In this document: piece after piece, positions 1 through 7,710 of the stretch
Layout: the number at the start of each line of letters is the position of its first letter
Position numbering within the stretch: position 1 is the stretch's first letter
Source: a virus
DNA length: 23,978 bases
Reading direction: 5' to 3' (one strand)
Virus record (IMG/VR): IMGVR_UViG_3300010160_001778
Span: 1-23,978 of that record
Made by a program: the position numbers and the translations under genes
The notes under the pieces: generated by a model
The model's input: the letters and a program-made list of their open reading frames with translations, nothing else
What the model was told of the DNA's origin: nothing
Databases searched by the model: none

Positions 1-74
1 CTGGAGAATGGTCAGCCCGTAAAGCACAACTACTTGCAGTTCAATACAAGAAAGCAGGCGGAGGTTACAAGTAA
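1..74 (+). CDS. C-terminal end of a small phage protein (partial)
   Basis: The window opens inside a gene. The frame whose first complete codon is at position 3 reads 23 residues ending in KKAGGGYK before TAA at 72-74. The tail is basic and ends in a short Gly/Tyr stretch. The stop shares its last A with the ATG of the next gene (TAATG), so the two are probably translationally coupled within the late operon. Too little is present to name a function; it may belong with the small basic proteins that follow. Confidence 0.55.
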   Translation, partial: GEWSARKAQLLAVQYKKAGGGYK

Positions 75-316
75 TGGCACTTGCTAAATCTCAACAATCA
101 CTTAAGAAGTGGACTGCTGAAAAATGGAAAACATCTGATGGTAAACCATCTAAAGGTAAGAAAAGATATTTACCTTCTGCAGCGTGGGATGCTTTAAGTC
201 CTGCAGAGAAGGCAGCAACCAATAAGGCTAAGGCCAAGGGTAATGCCAAAGGTAAACAGTTTGTTAAACAACCAAAGAACATAGCAAAGAAAACAGCAAA
301 GTATAGGGGCAAATAA
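74..316 (+). CDS. Small lysine-rich protein, DUF5872-like
   Basis: An 80-residue, very basic protein. The order KWKTSDGKPS, then KKRYLPSAAWDAL, then AATNKAKAKG and a K/G-rich C-terminus, resembles DUF5872, a family of small phage and large-DNA-virus proteins of unknown function (recognised from memory, not searched). It starts at ATG 74, overlapping the preceding stop, and its own stop overlaps the next ATG at 316 (TAATG). The charge suggests binding to DNA or to an acidic partner, perhaps as a minor packaged protein, but this is inference. The antisense ORF over the same bases is a low-complexity shadow. Confidence 0.8.
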   Translation: MALAKSQQSLKKWTAEKWKTSDGKPSKGKKRYLPSAAWDALSPAEKAATNKAKAKGNAKGKQFVKQPKNIAKKTAKYRGK

Positions 317-606
317 TGACAGCAGCGTGGACACGTAAAGAAGGCAAGAACCCTAAGGGCGGCCTAAATGCGAAGGGTAGAGCATCTTACAAGGGTGGAA
401 CCCTCAAGGCACCCGTAAAGAGCGGTGATAACCCCCGTAGAGCCTCATTCTTAGCCCGTATGGGCGGTATGCCAGGACCAGAACGTAAGCCTAATGGTGA
501 GCCAACAAGATTACTTCTATCCCTACAAGCCTGGGGCGCTAGTTCAAAGGCTGATGCAAAACGTAAAGCCAAGGCAATATCTGCCAGAAATAAAAAAACT
601 AAGTAG
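316..606 (+). CDS. Small basic protein, DUF6321-like
   Basis: A 96-residue basic protein whose N-terminal part reads AWTRKEGKNPKGGLNAKGRA, followed by a LKAPV motif and FLARMGGMPGP. This signature matches what I know of DUF6321, found in phages and giant viruses with no assigned function. The C-terminus (residues ~75-96) is almost entirely Lys/Arg/Ala. It is coupled to the upstream gene by a one-base overlap, and a third small basic ORF follows 12 nt later. A nucleic-acid-binding or capsid-associated role is possible but unproven. Confidence 0.8.
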   Translation: MTAAWTRKEGKNPKGGLNAKGRASYKGGTLKAPVKSGDNPRRASFLARMGGMPGPERKPNGEPTRLLLSLQAWGASSKADAKRKAKAISARNKKTK

Positions 607-618
607 AAGGATAAGCAA

Positions 619-765
619 ATGAAAAAAGCATCAATGGTTAAAAAAACAACTGCTAAGGCTAAGGCCAAAGGCAAGGCTAAGAGCAAGACTAATGTAGGTG
701 GATTTTCTTATGCAAAGAAAGTTAGCAACAAAAAAGATAGAGCATATAACGAAAAACAGATGTAA
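619..765 (+). CDS. Very small lysine-rich protein
   Basis: A 48-residue ORF starting with MKKASMVKKT, followed by a KAKAKGKAKSK run and ending NEKQM. AGAAGGATAAGCAA just upstream supplies an AAGG ribosome binding site at normal spacing from ATG 619. It sits between the DUF6321-like gene and the glycosyltransferase in the same direction. About a third of its residues are lysine, in keeping with the two preceding genes, so the three may form a group of basic, DNA-associated or virion proteins. No family is recognised. Confidence 0.6.
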   Translation: MKKASMVKKTTAKAKAKGKAKSKTNVGGFSYAKKVSNKKDRAYNEKQM

Positions 766-785
766 GTAAGGAAAAGGTGGGGACA

Positions 786-1523
786 ATGAAACAAGATACA
801 GTATCAATCGCTTGGTGTGACAATGGTATGGTTGACGGTAAGTTTATGCAAGGCGTTACAGATGTAATGCTTCATTCAGGAATTGAATTTGCTACTACCC
901 TGCGAAGTCAGGGTAATCAGATTGCTCGCCAACGCGATAAAGTAATTAACTATTGGTATAATAACAAGAAGTCTGACTGGCTATTCTGGGTAGATTCAGA
1001 TGTAGTAGTAAGTCCAGATACATTTAATATCCTCTGGGAAAGTAAAGATGCCGTAGAGCGTCCAATCGTTAGCGGTGTTTATTTCACCACTGACCAACCA
1101 GAAGAACCACTTATGACACCGCTACCAACATTATTTAATTTTGTAAATACAGAAGAATCAGTTGGTGTAGCACGTATCCATCCAATGCCTAAGAATCAAT
1201 TAATTAAAATTGGTGCAGCAGGTATGGGATTTGTTTTAATGCACCGTAGTGTTGTTGAACGTATTAAAGCAGTGGTTGCAGATGCTCCACTATTCTCAGA
1301 TATTGGACACGGAAATAATTTTCTAGGAGAAGACATTTACTTCTTTGCCCTGTGCGATAAGGCTGAGATTCCAGTCTATGCACATACAGCAGCAACTGCT
1401 CCACATATGAAACGATTCTCATTTGATGAACATTATTACAACGCATTTATGGGTTCTCCTAAAAAAGAAGAACCTAAGTCAAAACTTATCACTCCTGATA
1501 AGAAAATCATTACACCTAGATAG
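786..1523 (+). CDS. GT-A fold glycosyltransferase (GT2-like)
   Basis: A 245-residue protein. A FWVDSDVVV motif near residue 70 is the DXD-type metal and nucleotide-sugar site, GAAGMGFVLM (~residue 145) resembles the acceptor-side strand of GT-A enzymes, and GEDIYFF (~residue 183) is the usual catalytic ED element. It would transfer a sugar from a nucleotide-sugar donor, but the acceptor is unknown; a virion protein is plausible given its place among structural genes. The start is taken at ATG 786, because AGGTGG upstream is well spaced for it; an in-frame GTG at 777 overlaps that site. The C-terminus is a Lys/Pro-rich tail. Confidence 0.8.
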   Translation: MKQDTVSIAWCDNGMVDGKFMQGVTDVMLHSGIEFATTLRSQGNQIARQRDKVINYWYNNKKSDWLFWVDSDVVVSPDTFNILWESKDAVERPIVSGVYFTTDQPEEPLMTPLPTLFNFVNTEESVGVARIHPMPKNQLIKIGAAGMGFVLMHRSVVERIKAVVADAPLFSDIGHGNNFLGEDIYFFALCDKAEIPVYAHTAATAPHMKRFSFDEHYYNAFMGSPKKEEPKSKLITPDKKIITPR

Positions 1524-1531
1524 GATAAACA

Positions 1532-1807
1532 ATGCCAACAGGTACCGCAGGTAGCACTCTATGTGCTGAACTGAATCGCCTAGCCAATGGTGGAACCTAC
1601 CCAGCAAGGACAGCATTTCTTGATGAACAAGGTGCTGCTAATAAATGGGCTAGTACATCAGGACTTGGAATAATTGCAGCCTTAAACATTAAGGCAAGTG
1701 CTGGTAGAGCACCATCTGCTTATAAAGATTTAAATGGTATCTGTAATGAACTTGCTGGAACTACTGGCAAATCGGCAATTGATGCATTAAGGAGCATAGC
1801 CTCTTGA
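1532..1807 (+). CDS. Small phage protein of unknown function
   Basis: A 91-residue, Ala/Gly-rich, mostly helical-looking protein starting MPTGTAGSTLCAEL. AGGATAAACA upstream gives a fair ribosome binding site. It lies between the glycosyltransferase and the connector-like gene, and its stop (TGA 1805-1807) overlaps the TTG start of the next gene. The residues GGTYPARTAFLDEQGAANKW and a later AYKDLNGICNELAGTTG look like a conserved core, but I cannot assign a family. Position suggests a structural or assembly role. Confidence 0.7.
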   Translation: MPTGTAGSTLCAELNRLANGGTYPARTAFLDEQGAANKWASTSGLGIIAALNIKASAGRAPSAYKDLNGICNELAGTTGKSAIDALRSIAS

Positions 1808-2745
1808 CAACTACACTAACTGACTTAATCAATGAGGTTCAGATTAACCTTGCTGGATATACCTATCAACAGGATAGAGCAACACACTTAACTAGTGCTG
1901 TTAGTACAACAACATCATCATCTGCATCTCCTACTATCTTATCTTTAGGCTCAACTGAGAATCTAGGTAAAGGTGTAGTTGAGATTGATGAAGAGTTGCT
2001 ATGGGTAGATTCATTTGACCGTGTTGCTAACACGGCAACCGTATCTCCTTATGGTCGTGGCTATCTAGGTACTACTGCTGCTACACACGCATTAGACACT
2101 AAGGTTACTATCTCACCAACCTTCCCACGCTATGTAGTTAAGAAGGCTATTAATGATACTATCAATGCTGTTGGCTCTACTATCTATGCTGCTAAAGTAA
2201 CTACCTTTACATTTAATGCTGCTCAAACAACCTATGATTTTGATAACTTAAATATCCAAAACATTCTTACAATTATGTGGCAATCAGTTGGTCCATCTCA
2301 AGAGTGGATTCCTGTTCGTCGCTGGTCTTGGGATTCCAAGGCTGATGCTACTGCATTTGGTGCTACTGCTCAGACAGTAACAATTGGAGATTACATTACT
2401 CCTGGTAGAACCGTTAAAGTTGTATACTCTACGGACCCAACTTCGTTCTCAGAGTTAGCAACAGTTGCATTAACTAATGCCCAAGTTTTTGAAACAGTAT
2501 CAGGACTTCCAAGTTCTTGTAAAGATGTAATTGTTCTTGGCGCTTCTTATCGTTTGCTTACCTACCTTGACCCTGCACGTGCTGGCCAAGTTAGCCCACA
2601 AGCAGATGAGACAGATAGCAAACGTCCTTATGGTGCTTCACAAACTGCAACAAAACAACTATACGCACTATATACACAACGTCTTAATGAGGAAACTCAA
2701 AGACAGCAAAACCTGTATCCAATCCGCGTCCACTACAGCCGATAG
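1804..2745 (+). CDS. Probable head-tail connector/adaptor protein
   Basis: A 313-residue protein of the late operon. It begins at TTG 1804, which overlaps the previous stop as TTGA; AAGGAG at 1789-1794, nine bases upstream, supports this start. The N-terminus (LTDLINEVQINLAG) and the C-terminal helical part (VLGASYRLLTYLDPARAGQ, then a region ending NLYPIRVHYSR) resemble adaptor or tail-completion proteins. The central part is beta-rich, with VVEIDEELLWV and GRGYLGTTAATH segments like those of virion interface domains. The exact role is inferred from position before the tail fibre. A baseplate or neck protein would be the alternative. Confidence 0.55.
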   Translation: MTTTLTDLINEVQINLAGYTYQQDRATHLTSAVSTTTSSSASPTILSLGSTENLGKGVVEIDEELLWVDSFDRVANTATVSPYGRGYLGTTAATHALDTKVTISPTFPRYVVKKAINDTINAVGSTIYAAKVTTFTFNAAQTTYDFDNLNIQNILTIMWQSVGPSQEWIPVRRWSWDSKADATAFGATAQTVTIGDYITPGRTVKVVYSTDPTSFSELATVALTNAQVFETVSGLPSSCKDVIVLGASYRLLTYLDPARAGQVSPQADETDSKRPYGASQTATKQLYALYTQRLNEETQRQQNLYPIRVHYSR

Positions 2746-2753
2746 GTAAATAA

Positions 2754-5528
2754 ATGACAACACGCAAATACTCCTCACGCTCACAACAGACTACATTATC
2801 TGGAGCATTAACCTCTTCTGGTACCTCAGCAACTGTGGTATCTGGAACTTCATTACTAGGCGGAGTCACAATTTCCGCTGGTGAAATCTTTACGGTGGTG
2901 ATTGACCCTGATACAGCCCTTGAAGAAATTGTAGATGTATCTGCGGTATCAACCAACACACTTACTATTGTTCGTGGTCGAGATGGTTCATCTGGCGTAG
3001 CCCACTCTGCTGGTGCTGTAGTACGACATATGGCAATTGGTAGAGATTACCGAGAAGCCAATTTACATATTGAAGCGTCCTCTTCTTACAATGATGGCAC
3101 AGGAACTCATACAGTTCACGGTGTATCTGGTTCCGTAGTGGGAACTACGGATACACAGACTCTTACCAATAAGACAATTGATACTGCAAGCAATACAATT
3201 ACTGGAGCAGCAACTCTTACTGGAACTCAAACATTAACTAACAAGACTTTAACTAGCCCAACCATTACTGGTACTGGTGCTATTGCTGGAACCTTTACAG
3301 GTAACCTTACGGGTAATGTAACGGGTAACGTAACTGGTAACGTATCAGGCACATCTGGTTCTACAACTGGTAATGCAGCCACCGCTACAGCACTTGCTAC
3401 AGGCCGCACAATAGCCCTTACGGGTGATGTAAGTGGTACTTCTGCATCATTTGATGGAACTGGCAATGCAAGTATTACAACAGCAATTGGCGCTAATATA
3501 ATCGTAGATGCAGATATTAATGCTTCTGCTGCTATTACTAAAACTAAAATTTCTGGAACTGCTGTTACACTTGCAGATACTGGAACAGTTACAAGTGCTA
3601 TGATTGCTGATGGAACTATTGTAAATGCTGATATTAACGCATCTGCTGCAATTGATTGGACCAAGATTGCCCCATCATCAACAGTATCCGCAACAGAACT
3701 TGGATATGTAGATGGAGTCACTTCTTCTATTCAGACTCAATTAGATTCTAAATTGGCTACCACCACAGCATCAAGTACATACGCTCCTCTTGCTAGCCCA
3801 GCATTAACTGGTACACCAACAGCGCCTACTGCTACTGCTGGAACCAATACAACACAGGTTGCAACTACAGCATTTGTAGGAACTGCAGTATCCAACCTTG
3901 TGGCTGCAGCACCTGCTGCTCTTGATACTCTTAATGAGTTAGCAACTGCCCTTGGTAATGATGCTGCATTTTCTACAACAGTAACCAACTCTATTGCTAC
4001 TAAATTGCCACTTGCAGGCGGAACAATGTCTGGTGCTATAGCAATGGGTACTAACAAGATTACTGGATTGGGAACACCTACTGCGTCAACTGATGCGTCA
4101 ACAAAGGGTTACGCTGATACTATGCTTCCTCTTGCTGGTGGCACTATGTCTGGTGCTATTGCAATGGGTACTAATAAAATTACAGGACTAGGTACACCTA
4201 CAACATCTACAGATGCTGCAACAAAAGGTTATATTGATACAGTAGTACTTGCACCTAGCAACTTGACTGGCCCTATTACATCTGTTGGTGCTGCAACATC
4301 TATTGCATCTCAGACTGGTACTGGTACTAAGTTTGTAATGGATACTAGCCCAACCTTAGTAACCCCCAATATTGGCGTGGCTACTGCTACATCTATTAAC
4401 TCAACTACAATTCCAACAAGTAAGACTTTAGTTGCTACAGATTCAACTGCATATGTAGTACCTAGTCAGACTGGCAATAATGGTAAGTACTTAACCACAG
4501 ATGGAACTACCTCATCTTGGGGAACAGTTGCTGGTTATTCAGCACCAACACTTGGTTCAACATCTATTGCATCAGGTGCAACGGTAACTAATGTTAATGG
4601 TTTAACTGTTAACACAACTACTATTCCTACATCTAAAACTTTAGTGGTAACTACAGATAAATTATCCGTCCACGCTGCAACTACTTCTGCAGAACTTGCA
4701 GGAGTTATTTCTGATGAAACTGGTTCTGGTGCTCTTGTATTTGGTACTTCACCTACATTAGTAACTCCTGCGCTAGGAACCCCTGCATCTGGAGTGCTTA
4801 CTAACACAACTGGATTGCCTTTAACTACTGGAGTTACTGGCACACTGGGCGCAACAAACGGCGGAACAGCGCAATCAACTTATGCAACAGGCGATACCAT
4901 CTATGCTTCTGGTGCAAACACATTATCTAAGAGAGCCATTGGTTCAACTGGAGATGTATTAACTGTATCTGGTGGTGTTCCTACTTGGGCTGCACCTGCT
5001 GGCGGTAGCGGTATGACACTAATTGCTTCTGGTAATATTACTACTGGTACTAATAGCATTACAAGCATACCTGGTACTTATATTGATTTAATTCTTGAAT
5101 TAAGAGATTTTGGTCACTCAAGTGGTTATGGTGGTGGTCTTTATATGGGATTAAATAGTTATACTCCGCCTGCCTACAATCAGGCCTATGAATATAACAA
5201 CGGTTTTTGGTTTGATACCACTGGTTCAAAACCTTCTTATCAATATACCAATCAGAGCAATACTAGTTTTTTTATTGGAAGCGTAAGTTCTAGCACCGAC
5301 CAGCAACTAAGATTTACTTTCCCTTTATATACCCTATCTGCTGGAAAATTTAAAACTATAGAGTGGAGAGGCTGGACTCGTGGCTCAAGCGGTTTAAGTA
5401 GTCAAAGATGGACCGAAGGTCACGCAAGAACATTTTCTGCTGGACAAACTAACATTGGAGCAATTACATCTATTCAATTCTCTAACTTCTCAGCAAATGG
5501 AACATACAAACTATATGGAGTAAAATAA
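2754..5528 (+). CDS. Tail fibre / receptor-binding protein with internal repeats
   Basis: A 924-residue, Thr/Ser/Gly/Ala-rich protein. The N-terminal ~120 residues likely attach to the tail (VVEIVDVSAV-type beta strands and a GRDG turn). The middle has fibre repeats: QTLTNKT twice, a GNVTGNVTGNVSG run (DNA ~3301-3350), ADINASAAI repeats, and two 39-residue units starting LPLAGGTMSGAIAMGTNKIT that match at 36 of 39 positions (4005-4121 and 4125-4241). The last ~170 residues change to an aromatic-rich globular domain ending TYKLYGVK, probably the receptor-binding tip. Such Thr/Gly-rich shafts are typical of trimeric fibres. The stop overlaps the next ATG. Long antisense ORFs over it are shadows of the repeats. 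Confidence 0.85.
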   Translation: MTTRKYSSRSQQTTLSGALTSSGTSATVVSGTSLLGGVTISAGEIFTVVIDPDTALEEIVDVSAVSTNTLTIVRGRDGSSGVAHSAGAVVRHMAIGRDYREANLHIEASSSYNDGTGTHTVHGVSGSVVGTTDTQTLTNKTIDTASNTITGAATLTGTQTLTNKTLTSPTITGTGAIAGTFTGNLTGNVTGNVTGNVSGTSGSTTGNAATATALATGRTIALTGDVSGTSASFDGTGNASITTAIGANIIVDADINASAAITKTKISGTAVTLADTGTVTSAMIADGTIVNADINASAAIDWTKIAPSSTVSATELGYVDGVTSSIQTQLDSKLATTTASSTYAPLASPALTGTPTAPTATAGTNTTQVATTAFVGTAVSNLVAAAPAALDTLNELATALGNDAAFSTTVTNSIATKLPLAGGTMSGAIAMGTNKITGLGTPTASTDASTKGYADTMLPLAGGTMSGAIAMGTNKITGLGTPTTSTDAATKGYIDTVVLAPSNLTGPITSVGAATSIASQTGTGTKFVMDTSPTLVTPNIGVATATSINSTTIPTSKTLVATDSTAYVVPSQTGNNGKYLTTDGTTSSWGTVAGYSAPTLGSTSIASGATVTNVNGLTVNTTTIPTSKTLVVTTDKLSVHAATTSAELAGVISDETGSGALVFGTSPTLVTPALGTPASGVLTNTTGLPLTTGVTGTLGATNGGTAQSTYATGDTIYASGANTLSKRAIGSTGDVLTVSGGVPTWAAPAGGSGMTLIASGNITTGTNSITSIPGTYIDLILELRDFGHSSGYGGGLYMGLNSYTPPAYNQAYEYNNGFWFDTTGSKPSYQYTNQSNTSFFIGSVSSSTDQQLRFTFPLYTLSAGKFKTIEWRGWTRGSSGLSSQRWTEGHARTFSAGQTNIGAITSIQFSNFSANGTYKLYGVK
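4005..4241 (+). repeat. Tandem 117-bp repeat units in the tail fibre gene
   Basis: Two units, 4005-4121 and 4125-4241, have a 120-bp period. They encode nearly the same 39 residues beginning LPLAGGTMSG, with three amino-acid differences. Silent-site differences are numerous, so the duplication is old or under selection at the protein level. It belongs to the fibre shaft. Confidence 0.85.
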
Positions 5529-5758
5529 TGACTAATCAAGAAGAATGGTTTATTACAGAACATAATGTTACAACTGGTGAAATAACCAGTAGGCCAGCGA
5601 CAGAAGAAGAAAAACTTCAACACCTTGCTACCGAAAATGAATTTTTACAAAACCAATTAAATAGAGCAAAAGAACAAGAAGAATTAGAAAAACAAAAAGA
5701 AGAACTGTTAACCAAACTTGGTTTAACAAAAGAACAATTTGATTTGTTAATAAAATAA
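5528..5758 (+). CDS. Small coiled-coil protein next to the tail fibre
   Basis: A 76-residue acidic protein. Residues ~24-65 are dense in Glu, Lys, Gln and Leu with heptad spacing (for example LQNQLNRAKEQEELEKQKEE), typical of a coiled coil. It starts at ATG 5528, overlapping the stop of the fibre gene, with a GGAG ribosome binding site inside the fibre's last codons, so the two are co-translated. Fibre genes are often followed by a small chaperone or attachment protein; that role is likely here by position but not shown by sequence. Confidence 0.7.
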   Translation: MTNQEEWFITEHNVTTGEITSRPATEEEKLQHLATENEFLQNQLNRAKEQEELEKQKEELLTKLGLTKEQFDLLIK

Positions 5759-5763
5759 TCAAA

Positions 5764-6342
5764 ATGTATAATTTTGCACTTGATAAAAAAGCAGAAACAT
5801 TTACATATAAAAATCAAGGAAAATATAATGTAGATGCTATTGCAGAAAAATTAAAACAGTTTGGTGATGAGTGGTTTTTAGATACCACAAGGCAAAAAGA
5901 GTATGCTGTTCATACACTTACTAATTCATATTTTATCTATGAACACTCAAACAAGTGGACATACGGTTTACCATATAATGTAGAGTATCGTTGCGCAGAT
6001 GATAAACTATTTGCTTTGGTAGAACCAATCATTAAAGACCTTGAAAAAATCCACAATGGCAAAGTTGCTAAATGTCTTTTTATCAAACTACCTATTGGCA
6101 AAGTTGTTTATGAACATTCTGATGTTGGTGATTATTTTAATGCAGTTAGACGCCACCATATAGCAATTCAAACAAATCCAGATACCTTCTTTAGGATTGA
6201 TGGAGAAAAAAAGAATATGCTCGTTGGTGATTGTTGGGAAATAAACAATATGAAGTTACACTTTGTTGAAAACAATGGAGATACAGATAGAATACATCTA
6301 TTAATAGATATCTTTCCAAATGATATATTCGCCACAGCATAA
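5764..6342 (+). CDS. Aspartyl/asparaginyl beta-hydroxylase-like 2OG-Fe(II) dioxygenase
   Basis: A 192-residue protein. Residues ~100-185 match the Asp/Asn beta-hydroxylase family: EHSDVGDYF (H118, D120), RRHHIAIQTN (~129-138), GDCWEINNMKLHF (H166) and DRIHLLIDIFP (R176). In the family, two histidines hold iron and the Arg binds 2-oxoglutarate, and the enzymes hydroxylate Asp/Asn side chains of proteins. The N-terminal ~95 residues are not recognised. It starts at ATG 5764 with a weak ribosome binding site and overlaps the next gene by 23 nt. It is the first gene of a coupled set with the sulfotransferase and APS kinase. A tail or host-surface protein is the likely target, by inference. Confidence 0.75.
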   Translation: MYNFALDKKAETFTYKNQGKYNVDAIAEKLKQFGDEWFLDTTRQKEYAVHTLTNSYFIYEHSNKWTYGLPYNVEYRCADDKLFALVEPIIKDLEKIHNGKVAKCLFIKLPIGKVVYEHSDVGDYFNAVRRHHIAIQTNPDTFFRIDGEKKNMLVGDCWEINNMKLHFVENNGDTDRIHLLIDIFPNDIFATA

Positions 6343-6955
6343 ATTTCTTCTTGTTAAAAATTTTAAAGTTGGTGGAACCTCTCTTGAGATAGACTTAGAA
6401 AAAGTTTTGCCAGCCGATGCCATAATAACAACTCAAGAACCATCTATGCCAGATGATTATTTGCCTCGTAACTATAAAGAGTATGGTTTTGATAGTCATA
6501 CTCCATTTAATATATTTGAGTATAAATTGCCAGAGGCTACAAAAGATTTAACATCAGTAGTTTTTGTTCGTAATCCATTTGATACAGTCCTTTCTCATTT
6601 CTTTATGATGTTAAAGTTTTACAATGCTAATATAGAAGAATACAAAGATTATGTTTACGGCTACTTTAATGGAACAATATCTATGGGTATGCTAGGAAGT
6701 ACAAAAGACATTTACGCTAGCGGTGGTACTGTTCAGGTATCCAATGTTTTGCGCTATGAAGATGGTATTGAGAATCAGATTAACCCAATACTTACCCAGG
6801 TAGGAATACCTAACATAACCGTTACCGCAAAAGAAAAAGCGTGGCGACCAGCACACTTAACCCCTGAAGATGTATTTAATAAAGCACAATTAAATATAAT
6901 TAAAAAAGAGTGGGCCTGGGAAATTAAGAACTTCTATCCAGAGTTGGGACAATAA
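6320..6955 (+). CDS. Sulfotransferase (PAPS-dependent, Sulfotransfer family)
   Basis: A 211-residue protein. HKFLLVKNFKVGGTSLE (residues 7-23) is the 5'-phosphosulfate-binding loop (KVGGTS), and VVFVRNPFDTVLSHFF (80-95) is the 3'-phosphate-binding motif, RNPxxxxxSxF. SHTPF near residue 60 also fits the family. Such enzymes move a sulfuryl group from PAPS to a hydroxyl or amine of a glycan, protein or lipid. The gene starts at ATG 6320 inside the hydroxylase gene, without a clear ribosome binding site, so translational coupling is likely. Its stop overlaps the start of the APS kinase gene (TAATG), linking donor synthesis to transfer. The acceptor is unknown. Confidence 0.82.
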   Translation: MIYSPQHKFLLVKNFKVGGTSLEIDLEKVLPADAIITTQEPSMPDDYLPRNYKEYGFDSHTPFNIFEYKLPEATKDLTSVVFVRNPFDTVLSHFFMMLKFYNANIEEYKDYVYGYFNGTISMGMLGSTKDIYASGGTVQVSNVLRYEDGIENQINPILTQVGIPNITVTAKEKAWRPAHLTPEDVFNKAQLNIIKKEWAWEIKNFYPELGQ

Positions 6956-7710
6956 TGATTATTCAAATTATAGGATTACCAGGTAGTGGCAAAACAACCC
7001 TTGCCGTTGAACTAGCAGATAGAATTAACGCAGTCCATTTAAACGCAGATTATGTTCGTTCAACAATTAACTCTGACCTTGGCTTTACCCCAGAAGACCG
7101 TATTGAACATTCTCGCCGTATGGGTGAAATGGCTCTTATGCTTTCAGGTCAAGGGTTAAATGTAGTTGTAGATTTTATCTGCCCAACACCAGAAACTCGT
7201 AAAGCCTTTGGCAAGCCAGATATTCTTGTTTGGATGAATACAATTACTGAGGGACGCTTTGAAGATACAAACAAAATGTTTGTAAACCCAGATAAATTTG
7301 ATATTATATTTGATTCACACGATATGGACAAATATCAAAAAGCAATATGGATTATTCAGAAATTTAATTTATATGACTGGAAGTCACCAACCACATTACT
7401 TCTTGGCAGGTACCAACCTTGGCACGAGGGACACCAAGCACTTAAGGAGAAAGCAGATGAGCGCACAGGGCAAACAGTTATCGCGGTTAGGCACACTCAA
7501 GGAACTTCCGAGAAAGACCCGCTGTCTTATCAAGAAGTGGTGGAATTCATTTCTAGCAACGGAGTACCCAGACCATTTACTATAAAGGTACCTAACATTA
7601 CCAACATAGTTTACGGCAGGGATGTAGGGTACAAAATAGAACAGGTAGATTTGGGTGCAGATATACACGCTATTTCCGCTACTCAAAAAAGAAAAGAACT
7701 TGGTATATGA
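6955..7710 (+). CDS. APS kinase fused to an HxGH nucleotidyltransferase
   Basis: A 251-residue two-domain protein. Residues 1-145: Walker A GLPGSGKTT (7-15), NADYVRSTINSDLGF (30-44) and EDRIEHSRRMGE (47-58), which are the signature of adenylylsulfate kinases that phosphorylate APS to PAPS. Residues ~146-251: LLLGRYQPWHEGH (HxGH-type site, 157-160) and ISATQKRKEL (~240-249), typical of nucleotidylyltransferases of the cytidylyl/NMN-adenylyl superfamily. The kinase half is shorter than free-standing APS kinases (~200 aa). The second domain might make APS from ATP and sulfate, or act on another nucleotide; this cannot be decided here. It overlaps the sulfotransferase upstream and the DUF2061 gene downstream. 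Confidence 0.8.
   Translation: MIIQIIGLPGSGKTTLAVELADRINAVHLNADYVRSTINSDLGFTPEDRIEHSRRMGEMALMLSGQGLNVVVDFICPTPETRKAFGKPDILVWMNTITEGRFEDTNKMFVNPDKFDIIFDSHDMDKYQKAIWIIQKFNLYDWKSPTTLLLGRYQPWHEGHQALKEKADERTGQTVIAVRHTQGTSEKDPLSYQEVVEFISSNGVPRPFTIKVPNITNIVYGRDVGYKIEQVDLGADIHAISATQKRKELGI

Noticed and set aside
777-785. Upstream GTG start for the glycosyltransferase
   Set aside because: It lies inside the AGGTGGGG box that is well placed for ATG 786.
4005-4241. CRISPR-like or mobile repeat
   Set aside because: The repeats are in frame and encode a tail fibre shaft. No spacer structure is seen anywhere in the window.
3227-4843. Long minus-strand ORFs opposite the tail fibre gene
   Set aside because: Val/Ala/Pro-rich low-complexity translations are what the antisense of a Thr/Gly/Ala-rich repeat gives. 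They have no ribosome binding sites.
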